Assembly (NCBI RefSeq): GCF_011075055.1
Contig: NC_058155.1
Coordinates: 12,309,537-12,373,536 of the forward strand
Reading direction: 5' to 3'
Source of the DNA: Mangifera indica
Lineage: Eukaryota > Streptophyta > Magnoliopsida > Sapindales > Anacardiaceae
DNA: 64,000 bases
Position 1 is the first letter of the stretch. Each line of letters begins with the position of its first letter. A program made the position numbers and the translations under genes. The notes below the pieces were generated by a model. It searched no databases, was not told where the DNA came from, and worked only from the letters and a program-made list of their open reading frames with translations. Positions 23,491 to 34,974 of this stretch are shown here, piece by piece.

Positions 23491-26400
23491 ATGGACAAAA
23501 AGGTTAGTAAAAGAACCCTTGTCATCTCTTTATGCATTTCGTTTCACAATTTGAGCGATTTGATGCGAAATTTGGGTGTTTTGAGTTAGGGTTTACGGTT
23601 TGAAATTTTCGAAGAAAATGCTTGATTTCTTGCTGATTTTGATGAATTTTGTTAGGGCTTTTATGTTAGATTAGGTTTAGAGTTGATTGTTGTTGAAATG
23701 GAGTTTGAAAAACGAAGTTTGGAAGGTGAAATGTGGCCACACGAATTCGGCAGTCACCACGCGAATGGCGCAGTGACCACACGAATTCGTGTGGTCAGAA
23801 TTCGTGTGGACGGGGAGGTGTTTTGAACTTTTCAAACTTTCTGGACTACACGGATTCGTGTGGTTGGGGGTGAAAATGCGTATTTTCATCGTGTGGTGGG
23901 GTATAGTTTAAATAGGAAAACGTTGTGGGCTGGCAAAATTGCGGTCAACCCCCCGAATTCGTGCGGTTGACTCACGAATTCGCGCTGTTGACGCGCGAAT
24001 TCGCGTGGTGGACACGCGAATTCGTGTGGTGGGGCAAATTGCGATTTTCCAGAGTTATCCAGCATGCGTTTCCTCTTGTTGGAATCAGGGGGGCAGAATG
24101 TAATTCTATTAAATTTTAGGGCTGTTTTGATATTTTCCATATGGGATCAAATTGAAATTTAACCATCTTAAGGTTTTTTGACGTGGAGAATTCGAATTTG
24201 ATATCTGTTTTTCCGAATAAGGCCTCTATGTATAGAATTGAATAATTTATTTTATAAAATTTATAAAAATTTAATATAATTGTAATTTAATTTTCATACA
24301 GGGAGCTGTACAAAAGAGAAAAAGAGACGAAAGCAGAGATGAACTGCGATTCCCTCTCGAAAAGCACTTCAAGGCTCAAGTTACTACACGTGGATATAGA
24401 GATGTTGGAGCCGTGATAAAAAAATTATTAACAGAGAGACAATTACAAATGTTTCGACGTACATGTTTCGGACACTTCCTTGAGTTGAAGGATAGTCGAT
24501 TTAGTGGGGTCCTAGTACATTCCTTCATCCTTCGAGCAATAAATAAGATGACTTCGGGAGAGGAGTTATGGTTTCGGGTTAATGACGTGGATGTCAGATT
24601 CAGTGCATATGAGTTTGCTATTATGACGGGCCTTCGATTCAGTCATTTGGTAGATATCGACCTCTACATTCCATCGAAGGCCACAGATCGGATCCTCCAG
24701 ACATATTTTCACGGGTGTAAATCAGTTACATATGCTGATATGAGTCGTGTTTTCCAGCAGAGACCGTGGGGGGAGGATGACACTGATGCAGTTAAGTTAG
24801 CATTGTTGTTTTATCTTCACATGGGGTTGTTAGGGAGTGACTTGAGAAAAACAATTCCCCAGAAGATATTACAATTAGCTGATCATTTGGATGGGTTTAA
24901 TGCATACCCGTGGGGAGTACGAGTGTGGCAGATGACATATCGCTCTATATGCGATAATATCTCCCGAATTTCTATTGATTCCGGTCCGAAAAAGAAAAAG
25001 GAAAATCAGCTTAAGCAGTATGGCATTATGGGATTTCCATTAGCGTTTCAGGTAATTATGATATTTATTAATTCAAACAAAAAATGAATGTTTAAAATAA
25101 AATTAGTTTAATCTGATTGTAAATATATACAATAATCTATTTATATTGATATTACAGTTTTGGATTTATGAGACGCTGGACTCGTTATTTCGATGGGTAG
25201 ACGAGTCACCGTATATTGGAGCCGCCCGGATGTTGAGATGGCACACGAAGGACATTCCGGGATGGGATTCTATCTCAGCTATCTTCACTGGAGATCCAGT
25301 AAGTACTAATTAATTAAATATTAACATATACTCTGGATATGACAATAATGAATACTGAAAATAAATATCTTGTAGGATGATGTTAATTTTCCATTAGATT
25401 TATCTCCTGTTGAGAGAGATACGGAGTGGTATGAGGATATCGTCCGATATACAGGGATATCGGATAGTCGATCTTCTTCGGCGTCAGGAGATGCACCATC
25501 GAGTCCTCGTGACGTCAGTTCTCCGATCGTTGCTCCTCCTCCTGTTGATGCTTATGTTCAGCCCCCTCCCACGTGCCCGATTAGCGACCCTATCGAGGAG
25601 CTTATATCACCGGGTCCCGGGCCTAGGCCCCCTACCACTGAGCACATATCACCGGATCCCCTGCCTATGCCTCCTACCACTGAGCAGATATCAGATGATC
25701 CTCCTACCACTGGATCAGATTTCTCCATTCATTACTTTGATGCGGCATTGGCTCGATGGGGAAATCTTATCTTAGATCGACTTACTGGATTAGAGGCTAG
25801 GATGGAGGATAGGTTTAGAGTCATCGAGGGTAGGATGACTCTTATGGAGGATAGATTGAGTCGTATAGTGGATACGACGACTCGTACGGAGGTCGGACAC
25901 TCTCATCACACAGATACTGTCGGACAGGTAAAAAAGTTAATATTTTATAAGATATTTCATCTATTTATATACGCAATCATATGTAATTTTATAATAATTG
26001 TAAATTATATTACAGCCTTCTCGGGACGATGGTGACAGACTATCGACAGAGGGTTTCACATTCCCGTCTCCACCTGTTATCGATGTGAGTGTTAACTGCT
26101 TATAGTTTTTTAAGAATGTTACTTTTGAAATAAATTTTAATATATTAAAATTATTACAGCGTCGGTTATTTGATGAGAGACCATCCCGAGAAGATATGAT
26201 ATTGACTGTTGATATCAGTGATTATATATCATCGCATGAGGTTTTCTCGATGACACCTCATACGATGGTTCAGGTAATTAGAACGTCATTTTGAAATAAA
26301 TGTTATATCTGAATTATTTGATTATACATTTATTAATCCCGTTAAATATAACTTATCGATTAATTAATATTAATTGCTAATACTGATACAGGATGTCGGC

Positions 26401-28451
26401 GACGATGGATCACTTCACATGCGGTCTTCTCCGTCGACACCTTCTGTGATTATTCCGGTTAGTCAAACATAGATATACAATATTATATCTCATTTACACA
26501 TATGTAATTTGATTTTTTCTAAACTTGTTAATATCGTCCTTTGTGACAGCGGCCTGACGTTTCTGTGGCTGCGCCGATTACGGATCCTATTACGACGTCT
26601 ATTTCGACGTTAGAGGTACGTACATTGTATAATGAATAATTTGTTATTTCTTTTCTTAATAGTTTGATTTACTAATATTACATGTTAATATTGTCATAGG
26701 ATATTACCGATGTCGATCGATCACCACATGCGGATGCTCCGATTACGGCTCCCATTGTGAGGACTGTTTCGACATTAGAGGTACGTACATTGTATAATGA
26801 ATACTTTGTTATTTCTTTTCTTAATAGTTTGATTTACTAATATTACATGTTAATATTGTCATAGGATATTACCGATGTCGATCGATCACCATATGCGGAT
26901 GCTCCGATTACGGATTGGGAGGAGGTTGAGGTGAAGTGCCAGAAATTTCTTTTATCATATGTTACATTTGTTAATTTCAATAGTTGTTTAACCTTTCTAT
27001 CCTGTTACAATAGGATCTTCGTTTGATCTATCTCAACACTCCAAGCAAAGGAAAACAGGTGATCGATATTGTTTCTCAGGATGATGAGGTCACTGCTGAT
27101 GTTGTTGAGATCACTGCACACGAGGACCAGGAGCAGGTAATTGAATTTTCAAGAAGTTTAATAACTTATTTTCATTTAAATAATTTATCATTCTATTTAG
27201 TCGATTCATGTATTTGAATACAGTCGGTCTCGAAAGAAAATATTTTCGAGATAGCTTCACTTGCGGATTCTCCAGCTATGACTCCAGCGATGCAGAAGGT
27301 AGTAAAAAGTTTAAATTTTTAATAAATTTATTAAATTTATTAAATTCGCTTGTAATAATTTATTATTCATTTGACCTAATGTTTCATTTGTTTTGGTGTA
27401 GTATTTTCGCACAGTTCGTGGTAGGATTGTCAAGAAGGGACCCCTGATTCGTAGTCCATACACGAATCCTCTGAAACCACGTGGCCAACGAACGAGACCC
27501 GCTGTGCAGTTATCGAAAACCGAACGTGAGGAGGTTTTCAAGAAGTGGTATGCAGAGCCGAACATGTTCGAGAAACGTCATGTGTATGACATAGGTGTAC
27601 GGACCAAAATTGCATTTTGGGGTACACTCATGAACACCTCTGGATGGTTGTCTGACGAGGTGAGTTCACTTTAACAAATGAATTTCGTATTTTGGTTATA
27701 TAATACTTTTATGATCTGATGACGTTATATCTTCTATTTTTTCAGCATGTTGATTCGTTTTTGGGGTTACTACGTCGACGCCAGCATGACGATACGATGA
27801 ATGTTCGACAGAATTGGACGACGGTTTTGAGTTGTTTTGTTGGATATATCCCTCATGAGTATGCGGCCTGGACGAGGGATCCGGATAGCTACCAGTTCCC
27901 TTCGCTCTTTACACGTATGGTGGATGCAGATTACCCAGCTGAGTTGCATTTGCAACCTTGGGGTATGATCGATGAGGTTAGTAATCGAGTATCGAGTACA
28001 TTTTGAAGAATAATCGATTAATATCTAATTACAATTATTTCAATGTGTGCAGGTTTTTATCCCAATAAACTTTGAGAATGCTCATTGGGTAGCAGGGGTG
28101 TTGGATTTGAAGGAGTGGAAGATTACAGTTTACGACTCCTTACAGAGTTTCACAGCTGACCCGGAGCTATTTAGGCGAAAGATGTTGGGATATACGTCGA
28201 TGATACCACATTTACTAGCTGCGACATCATTTTGGGCCGATTCGCGTCGGAGTCCACGGGACGATCCATTTGCATTGCGTAGGGTGGTGGATATACCGCA
28301 GCAGGCGCCCCTATCAGGTGATTGTGGGGTGTTCATGTTACGATACATCGAGTGTTTAGCACTTCACCGGTCATTATGCTTTGAGGGGGAGGACTCGTTA
28401 CGCCTGCGCACTCGTTTAGGCACGCAGCTATATTTTCAGGATATTGATTGA
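23491..28451 (+). CDS. MULE-borne DUF1985 plus Ulp1 (C48) protease-like protein (15 exons, 1000 aa)
   Basis: Exons: 23491-23502, 24302-25051, 25158-25298, 25376-25927, 26016-26084, 26160-26273, 26392-26457, 26550-26615, 26700-26780, 26865-26930, 27014-27136, 27224-27298, 27402-27659, 27746-27976, 28053-28451. They total 3003 bp, and every exon length divides by three. Residues about 40-220 resemble DUF1985 ([34 protein letters not shown]). A long, low-complexity Pro/Ser/Asp-rich linker follows. The C-terminal 200 residues form a Ulp1-like cysteine protease with H879 (NAHW), D896 (VYDS), a Gln near 951-952 and C959 ([11 protein letters not shown]), so the catalytic set is complete. Ulp1 enzymes remove SUMO; the target of transposon-borne copies is unknown. 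The four-residue first exon is the least certain part: it has a strong donor and keeps frame, but translation could begin elsewhere. The gene converges on the transposase gene. Confidence 0.85.
23737..24035. repeat. Cluster of short palindromic CACGAATTCGTG-type repeats in the MULE
   Basis: At least seven GAATTC-centred imperfect palindromes, variants of CGCGAATTCGTGTGGT, occur in two groups (about 23737-23855 and 23950-24035), spaced about 20-25 bp in the second group. An eighth site has GGATTC. They lie inside the first intron of the Ulp1-like gene, near the left end of the MULE. They might bind a protein such as the transposase or affect chromatin; that role is a guess. Confidence 0.8.
26616..26930 (+). 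repeat. 165-bp tandem duplication of an intron plus exon
   Basis: The unit starting at 26616 (donor GTACGTACATTG) recurs at 26781. Each copy contains an intron of about 84 bp and most of an exon encoding [16 protein letters not shown] or its H-to-Y variant. The copies differ at only a few positions, so the duplication is recent. It adds a repeat to the linker of the Ulp1-like protein and keeps the frame because both introns are phase 0. Confidence 0.93.
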
Positions 28452-29013
28452 CGGTTATTGTATATATTATTTGTATTTGTATATATATTGATTTATTCAT
28501 TTATATATATATATATATATCTATATATTGATTCATTTATATGATCATAACAAATATATAGCTAAAAATACTTAATCAAAGAATTAAGAAATGAGAACGA
28601 GATGTATAACTTAAAGGGGTTGCTTCCATTATTACAACAAGTCATTTTCTTTTTTATTTAATTTTACACAAATAAAATCAAAATTTATTAAATATTGAGA
28701 ATATTTGCAAGGCATATATATATATATAAATTGTTTTCAACTTTCAATATATAGCCTTTAATAGGGTTGAATATGCATGTGATACGATATAAGGAATTGT
28801 GAAACGTAATCGAATGATCTTTATAGACTCAAAATAAAAAAATCAATATAAAAAGATAATATTCACAATAACAATCAGAAACATTAGGTTTACAGAAACA
28901 GGTACAAGTACAACATTTATATTAAAATTAACATTCACGAACATTAGAGTTACAAAAACAAGTAGAAAAATAACATTTATATTAAAATTAACAAGTACAA
29001 ATAACAAGTGCAT
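28452..29013. other. Convergent 3' ends of the two MULE genes
   Basis: AT-rich intergenic DNA with TA-dinucleotide runs at about 28501-28530 and 28717-28730. It lies between the stop codons of the Ulp1-like and transposase genes, so both transcripts must terminate here. There is also an imperfect duplication of an ACATTTATATTAAAATTAAC-type phrase at about 28912 and 28972. No coding sequence. Confidence 0.6.
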
Positions 29014-31634
29014 TTATTTTCCATCTTTCTTCTTTCTTCCTGAACTTGATGGTACAGAACTAGGTACTGGAATAGGGCTTCTGCAGTTTTGTCTTGTATG
29101 TCCAGGTTGATGACATCGGCTACAGATAAGTTGTTCAACAACCTCTCCTTGAGAAGGCCGTCTGTTTTTATTTGCTGGACGTCCTGCACGACGACGATGC
29201 ACATATGGTGGGTGGATAACAGTTGCCTCCTCCGGATGAAGCCACTCTGACTGATCTCCTAATGGATTGACTGCGTCTGCATACACTGTTCGATAAAAAG
29301 CTGTGTTGTAGTATGAATGCACCCATTGAAGGCAAGTTGTAAGCTTCATATATCTGGCTACAGCAATAACGTGCATGCAAGGAATCTTTGATAATTGAAA
29401 TTTTCTACAAGTACATGTATGCTCCGTCAGATCTACCAGGGCATCATATTGGGATTGGCCACTACCAAGAACTTGATATCGCTCAGTTGTTATAGGACGC
29501 ACTTCTAAGTTTGAAGACTTTCGTACACGTTTTGCGATCTTATCTTCAACCCAAGGTGTGACTGGACTGGTACAAGCATCTGTAAATCATATAAATATAA
29601 ATTCATCTGGTTAGTAACCAAGTATAAGTTTAGTAACACACATTTATAATATAGTATAACAGTGAATATGAACTTACTAGCATGATTTCTTCTTTCATAA
29701 AACCATCGCTGCAATGTACCTCTAATGAACTCGATCAGCATAGTAATAGGTAAACCTCGAGCGTGTTTGACCAAGGCATTAAACGACTCAGCAATATTGG
29801 TAGTCATTACATTGTACCTATGGCCTGGAAAATATGCTCGTGCCCATCGATCAAAACCAACTTCATGCAGGTATGCAATTGCCTCAGGGTGCAAACGGGA
29901 CAGTGACTTCATGACCTGTTGGAATTCAAATTCAGTGTACGCCTTGGCTGCTTTCCAGTACATCCATGCGACTTTAGCATTCTTTTTGTACTTGGACCGC
30001 ATGTTACAATGGAGATGGTGACAACAATAACCGTGATGCACACCAGGAAAAACTTCAGCCAATGCAGAAAATATGCTGACATGTCGATCTGAAATGATGG
30101 CCAACTGAGGTACCTCACCAATACAATCCCGCAACTTCGTTAAAAACCAGCACCACGTGTCATGATCTTCCCTGGGACCAATGCCAAAAGCAAGCGGATA
30201 TATTTGATTATTCCCATCTAATGCGACAGCAATAAATAGTTGACCCAAATATCGACCCTTTAAGAAAGCAGCATCAATACAAATAACCGGTCGAATATGA
30301 TGTTGAAATGCACGGATACTACAACCGAACGCCATGTAAAAGTATTTGAATCGATCCTCCTCATCCGTTAGTATATGTGTCACCGTCCCCGGATTACAAC
30401 GCTCCAAATTAAGGCAATACTCTGGCAGTAACATAAATGACTCTTCCGGTGTCCCCCTCAATGATTGAAGCGCCCAATTTCTCGCCCGCCATGCTTGTGC
30501 GTATGATATATCAATTTTATATCGGTCGGCGATATCAGCAATGATCTCCTTCGGTCGATAAATACGATCAACTAAGATGAATTTGGTCCTCAAAATTTGC
30601 CCCAAAGCTCGAGCACCTGCTTGCCTATGATGAGGTAATATCTGATTTCTGCAACATGTGTGATAGCTATCCAAACGACGTAATTCAAAGCTATCAGTTT
30701 CTCCCACCCTAACTGCCCGTGCACGCCATTTACATTCTTTGTTACGACATTCAAGAACCCATCTAAGCGTGTCTGATTTTTTCACTCTAAATTGATATCC
30801 CCTACGAAGTGCGTCTTGAGTTATCGCATCAATCACATGTTGTTTACTGGGAAATAATGTACCAACTTTTGGAGAATCAGTATCTGTCGATGCTTTAGAG
30901 TTTCTAGATGTAGATGGTTGATCAGGAAAAGGTGGTAACCAATGAAATGCATCAGTAAGAACATTCCCACCAGCAAGATTTATTTCTGGAAAATAACTCG
31001 TACCTCCAATATCGTTATTACCATAGGTCTTCTCTTCAATCTCTGGTTCTTCGATTGGAATATTATGTTCAACCTTTCCATTAAATTCACTCCAGTCTGG
31101 AAAAGTTGCTTCGCCCCCATTAAGAAATTCTTCTGCGTGATACAATGCATCAACGTTAACTTCATTTATATGTGCAAAATCTTCCTCTAAGAATTCTTGT
31201 TTCGGATTGATCTGGATATTTTGCATCTCTTCTACACCAATAGTTTGATTTTCTGGATAACTGCTCGACTCACCACCTTGAAAATCTTCATTCGCTTGTT
31301 GAGTCTCGTAACTATCATCAGTAAATGTAGTTATAACAAATACTGGAACACATTCTTTGAAGAGGTTAGATAGACCGTTAAGAACCTCAACATCTTCATC
31401 ATTCGAAATTCCTATCGGAACACCGTCGTCGAGATGCCTTGGTTTCATGCTTAACTGAATGTTAAATATCCGTCGATCTATATTACACTTGTCGCTCACT
31501 ATTTCGATTAATTCTTCGAATGATGTGTGTTCTGGAATTTTAATCAATTTCCTATTACCTCCAACATATTTTATAACATTATCACCCTTTTCTATCCAAT
31601 TTCCCCCATATCTAATTGAAGCATATCCAGCCAT
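29014..31634 (-). CDS. mudrA: MURA-type MULE transposase (2 coding exons, 840 aa)
   Basis: Coding exons on the minus strand: 31634-29678 and 29579-29014, joined by an intron with GTAAGT donor and TTTACAG acceptor, total 2523 bp (840 aa). The order is: a PB1-like N-terminal domain (about 1-100), an acidic linker, a MuDR DNA-binding domain (about 258-328, with SKQHVIDAITQDALRRGYQF and CRNKECKW), and the DDE transposase core. The core has D454 in VICIDAAFLKG, D516 in IISDRHVS, and E568 or E570 in AYTEFEFQ, with CCHHLHCN between. Then come a SWIM zinc finger (C708, C710, C720, H722) and a CCHC zinc knuckle (C805, C808, H813, C818). The protein would bind the element's ends and catalyse cut-and-paste movement in the nucleus. 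No stop codon, frameshift or catalytic loss is visible. The ATG at 31634 follows a leader-intron acceptor. Confidence 0.95.
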
Positions 31635-32380
31635 TTAGATTAATCCTACAATAAAATATATAATCAACATAAATAATATGGCTGAAAATAATATTTACAT
31701 ACGTCTATTACATAATTATTCCTATTCCATAATTCAATTATATATTGTGACTACTTAAATATATCATATTTTGTTATTAAACTTTAACAAATAATAATTT
31801 AATTTAAAAGGATAGTTTTGGTATTTAAGAGGATATTTGGGGCATTTTCGTTAAAAAATTTTAATATAAGGGTATTTTTGTTAACTCCTAAAATTTGGGG
31901 GTAAATTGCATATTGCCCAAATCAAATATATAATTAACATAAATAATACGACTAAAAATAGTATTTACAGATGTCTATTACACAATTATACCTATTTCAT
32001 ACTTCAATTTGACAAAATAATATTATTAAACATATCCTAATAATTTATTATATAAAATATCACATATAATTACATTATTGATAAAATAATAACGATTGAA
32101 GTAATATCATGTTATACTATACTACTATAATATTTAAAACATAACCTATCTAATTTTTATTATTTTACATATTACATACAACTATAATTTATTATATAAA
32201 ATATCACATATAATTGCATTATCAATAAAATAATAACGATTAAAGTAATGACAGGGATAAATACCTCGTAATGACGAACTTTTCTCTTCACGCCCGAAAT
32301 CTTGAACACGAACTTAATTTCTCTCTTCAGAAATCTCTCTCAGATATGTTAAAAATGAAGGAAGATATGTGGTTTATATA
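31635..32380 (-). promoter_or_regulatory. Transposase promoter, leader and leader intron
   Basis: On the minus strand a TATATAAA (plus-strand 32373-32380) is followed by a CT/GA-rich leader. A donor GAG|GTATTT at 32265/32264 and an acceptor TTTATTGTAG just upstream of the ATG suggest a leader intron of about 600 bp. The promoter lies within 300 bp of the right terminus and points inwards, as in MuDR. The TATA box is clear; the leader intron is inferred from motifs. Confidence 0.65.
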
Positions 32381-32640
32381 GAAATAGAGGAAGGGCAGTT
32401 TCGGTATTATTTTGGGGCATTTTGGTTTAAATACTTTAACTTAAGGGTATTTATGCTTTGACCCCAAAATTTATGGTAAATTTGTTTATTACCCTTAAAT
32501 AAAATAGTAATTTAAATTACAAGGGTAGTTTTGGTATTTAAGAAGATATTTGGGGCATTTTCGTTTAAATACTTTAATTTAAGGGTATTTATGCTTTAAC
32601 CCCAAAATTTGGGGTAAATTAGTTTATTACCCCACAAAAA
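31650..32640. repeat. Subterminal repeats at the right end of the autonomous MULE
   Basis: Three related blocks of about 110-130 bp share phrases such as GATATTTGGGGCATTTTCGTT and AAGGGTATTTATGCTTT (about 31805-31920, 32390-32500, 32515-32640). Two other segments are also duplicated: 31650-31740 resembles 31924-32010, and 32040-32110 resembles 32186-32255. Related GGGGCATTTTCGTTT-type sequence, in the opposite orientation, lies just inside the left end (about 23270-23360). Subterminal repeats are typical transposase-binding regions; that function is inferred. Confidence 0.8.
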
Positions 32641-32671
32641 AGGGCATTTATTTAAATTTCCCTAGGATCTG

Positions 32672-33359
32672 AATGAGCTCCTTTCTTACAATGAAATTTC
32701 CTAATAATTTCAATAGGAACATCAATAAAATCTATCGCCTATTTTCAATTGCAAAACTAAGAATAATCAATAAACGGTAATATTATTTACGTAAATAATA
32801 AATATAATTTTATATATAAATAATAATATATAATTATATAATTAGGTATTATTTTATCTTTAAGTTAAAATCATTTAATTATATAATAATATATTATTAT
32901 TTATATATAAAATTATATTTATTAATTATACACATAATTTTATTATTCAGTAAAACCTTTTCCCTGTTCCTATCAACTTCAGTCAATTTGTTGGGCTACT
33001 CTTTTGACATCCCACCGAGGCAAGATTATACTTAAAGTTGGATGCAAATGAATTTAAGTTTTTTATCTCAACTTCAGTCTAATTCAAACTTTTCATTAAC
33101 TCAAGTTTGAATTCAATTTAATTTGAAGGAAATTAAATATAAACTCAATTTGAATTTGATAAAAATATTAAATTAAGTTTAAATTTAATTTAATTTATAT
33201 TAAAATAATATTATTTTATTATATATTAATAAAAAAAGATTATTTTAATCGTATTCCAATCTAATTCAAGTAAGACTACCGAGTTCAACAAGCTATACAC
33301 TGGTTAAAATATCTTGGTTTGGGGTCATAGTTGTCGACAAATTGATTTATATCAGGAAG
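32672..33359. repeat. Spacer between two MULEs, with an AT-rich hairpin
   Basis: No gene. An inverted repeat with arms of about 50 bp (about 32795-32845 and 32877-32928, containing AATATAATTTTATATATAAA and its complement) around a loop of about 30 bp would form a long AT-rich hairpin. It may be a small MITE of another superfamily. A clear target duplication was not found. The rest is AT-rich with GAGTTTGAATTCAA-type repeats. Confidence 0.6.
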
Positions 33360-33368
33360 TTTCGTTTT

Positions 33369-34974
33369 GAGAAATTATATTAAATATCCATTTTACCCTT
33401 TTATTAAGTATAAATGTTCATTTCTCCTATTCCTAAGTAAAAATGCTCATTTTTCCTATTCTTAAGCACAAATATCCGAATTTTTTAAATACCGAAATTA
33501 CCCTTTACCACATCTATATAAATCCCCTCACTCTTACTCTCATTACATACACTTCTTATATCACTTAAACACTCACTTTCACTATCATTTTTACTTAATA
33601 TCAATTACTACGAGTTCGTTCGAAAAGAAGAAGTTCGCATTTTTTAATTCGAATCGAAAAAATCAATTCGTGAAAAAAAATATTTATATAAATCTTAACT
33701 CAAAACTTAATTTTATTTGTTAAATTTAGTTTGTATGTCATGTAAAGGGGGCATTTAGATATTTAATAATAATTTAGGGGTTAAATGAAATGTTAGAAAA
33801 ATATGGAGAATATTTTAATATTACACAATATATAAAAGATTTAAATAACATGTTAAGAATGAATAGATATATTGAAATACCCTAGAATGTCAAAAATAAA
33901 AAAATTACTCAAAAATCTGAAAAAAACATATCTGAATTTCGAAAACTACATGTTCGAATAGCTTAGGAACTAGAAAACCAAAAAATCGATCTAAAATTTC
34001 ATAATTACATCGTAAAACATGTCTCAAAAAGCACAAAACTAAAGAGACAAATATCAAATTTGAAAACTACATATAAAAAAAATCTACCCCGGTCACAAAC
34101 AAGCTCAAAATTATAAAAACCAAAAATCCTAAATTTGGTAAAACAAAAAAACTGCATAATACATATTGAAACAATTTTATTTGTGCCTCCAAATTGGGTG
34201 CAACCAGCAAAACTAGTTGTCGTTATAGAGGTCGAAATGAACTTCACATTGATATATTACAAGCCCCGTAACGCTTCCCAGATTAAAAGTTATGGTCATT
34301 TAAAGTCTATCTCCTATATGTCCTATAGTTTTAAAAAAGTTAATTTCCACCCAACCCATAGTTCAGTGTAAAATTTCCCACGGACCCCCGTGGATCTCCC
34401 CCTTTTCCCCTTTCCCCTAAAATTTTGAAAATGCTAAATTTCTCCTCACCCCACACGGGCGCTCGTGGGAGATTAATGTAGTGTTGACAGATCTAACCCA
34501 TTTTTTGGCCAAAACTCATCATTTCAGCCTTTAATTTCAACACAAATTAAATCTATACATCCAATAACACAAAAACCCTTAAGAAATTTAAACAAAACAA
34601 CCAAGAATCAAAACATTTTATGCATTATTGAAAATCAAAACCCTAAACATTCAAACCTTAAAATCTCCCTCAAATCTCAAAACTCTTAACAATAAATTGA
34701 TTCAAACAAGAAGTGAAATGATGTACTATTCTTATTTGTCATTTTCGGTTGTTAGAAAATATGAAAAATCGATGAAAAAGAGCGAAACTCGTTACGCCCG
34801 TGGGAGATCCGAATTTTTCTTTGAATTTAAACAATAAATCCGTAGGAAATGTGGGGTTTATATATAAAAACAGTTTAATCATTTCCCAAATTGAAGATAT
34901 TTTTGCTTAATCCTTAGAATTTAAGATAATTTCACTTAACACCCTTTAATTTTAGACATTTATTATAATTTCCC
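33369..34974. mobile_element. Non-autonomous MULE related to the 9.4-kb element (1,606 bp)
   Basis: A perfect 9-bp direct repeat, TTTCGTTTT, flanks it at 33360-33368 and 34975-34983. The left end begins GAGAAATTATATTAAATATC and the complement of the right end begins GGGAAATTATAATAAATGTC. Both resemble the termini of the 23250-32662 element. TATA-like strings point inwards near both ends: CTATATAAATCCCC near 33508 and, on the minus strand, TATATATAAACCCC near 34860. I recognised no transposase or other protein inside, and the longest open frames have no motifs. It is probably mobilised by a MURA encoded elsewhere, possibly the neighbouring element. Confidence 0.87.

Larger units (their letters stand above)
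23250..32662. mobile_element. Complete autonomous Mutator-like element (9,413 bp) with MURA and Ulp1-like genes
   Basis: A perfect 9-bp direct repeat, TAGGATCTG, at 23241-23249 and 32663-32671 brackets the element. The ends are short imperfect inverted repeats of about 20 bp: left GGGAAATTAAAATAATTGCC, complement of right GGGAAATTTAAATAAATGCC. Inside are two convergent intact genes: a DUF1985/Ulp1-like gene on the plus strand (23491-28451) and a MuDR-type transposase on the minus strand (29014-31634). MULEs carrying ULP1-like genes are known in plants (Kaonashi/KI-MULE type). MuDR itself also has two convergent genes with promoters at the ends. Intact frames and a perfect target duplication point to recent insertion and possible activity, although I cannot see transcription. 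AT-rich repeats lie between the gene ends (28452-29013) and near the right terminus. Confidence 0.95.

Noticed and set aside
23737..24035. CRISPR-like array
   Set aside because: The palindromic units are variable, lack constant-length unique spacers, and sit in a plant transposon intron. There are no cas genes.
23886..24140. Possible repeat protein with [23 protein letters not shown] peptides
   Set aside because: The peptide repeat merely reflects the palindromic DNA repeat, and both strands give similar frames. It lies in the first intron of the Ulp1-like gene and has no start or splice context.
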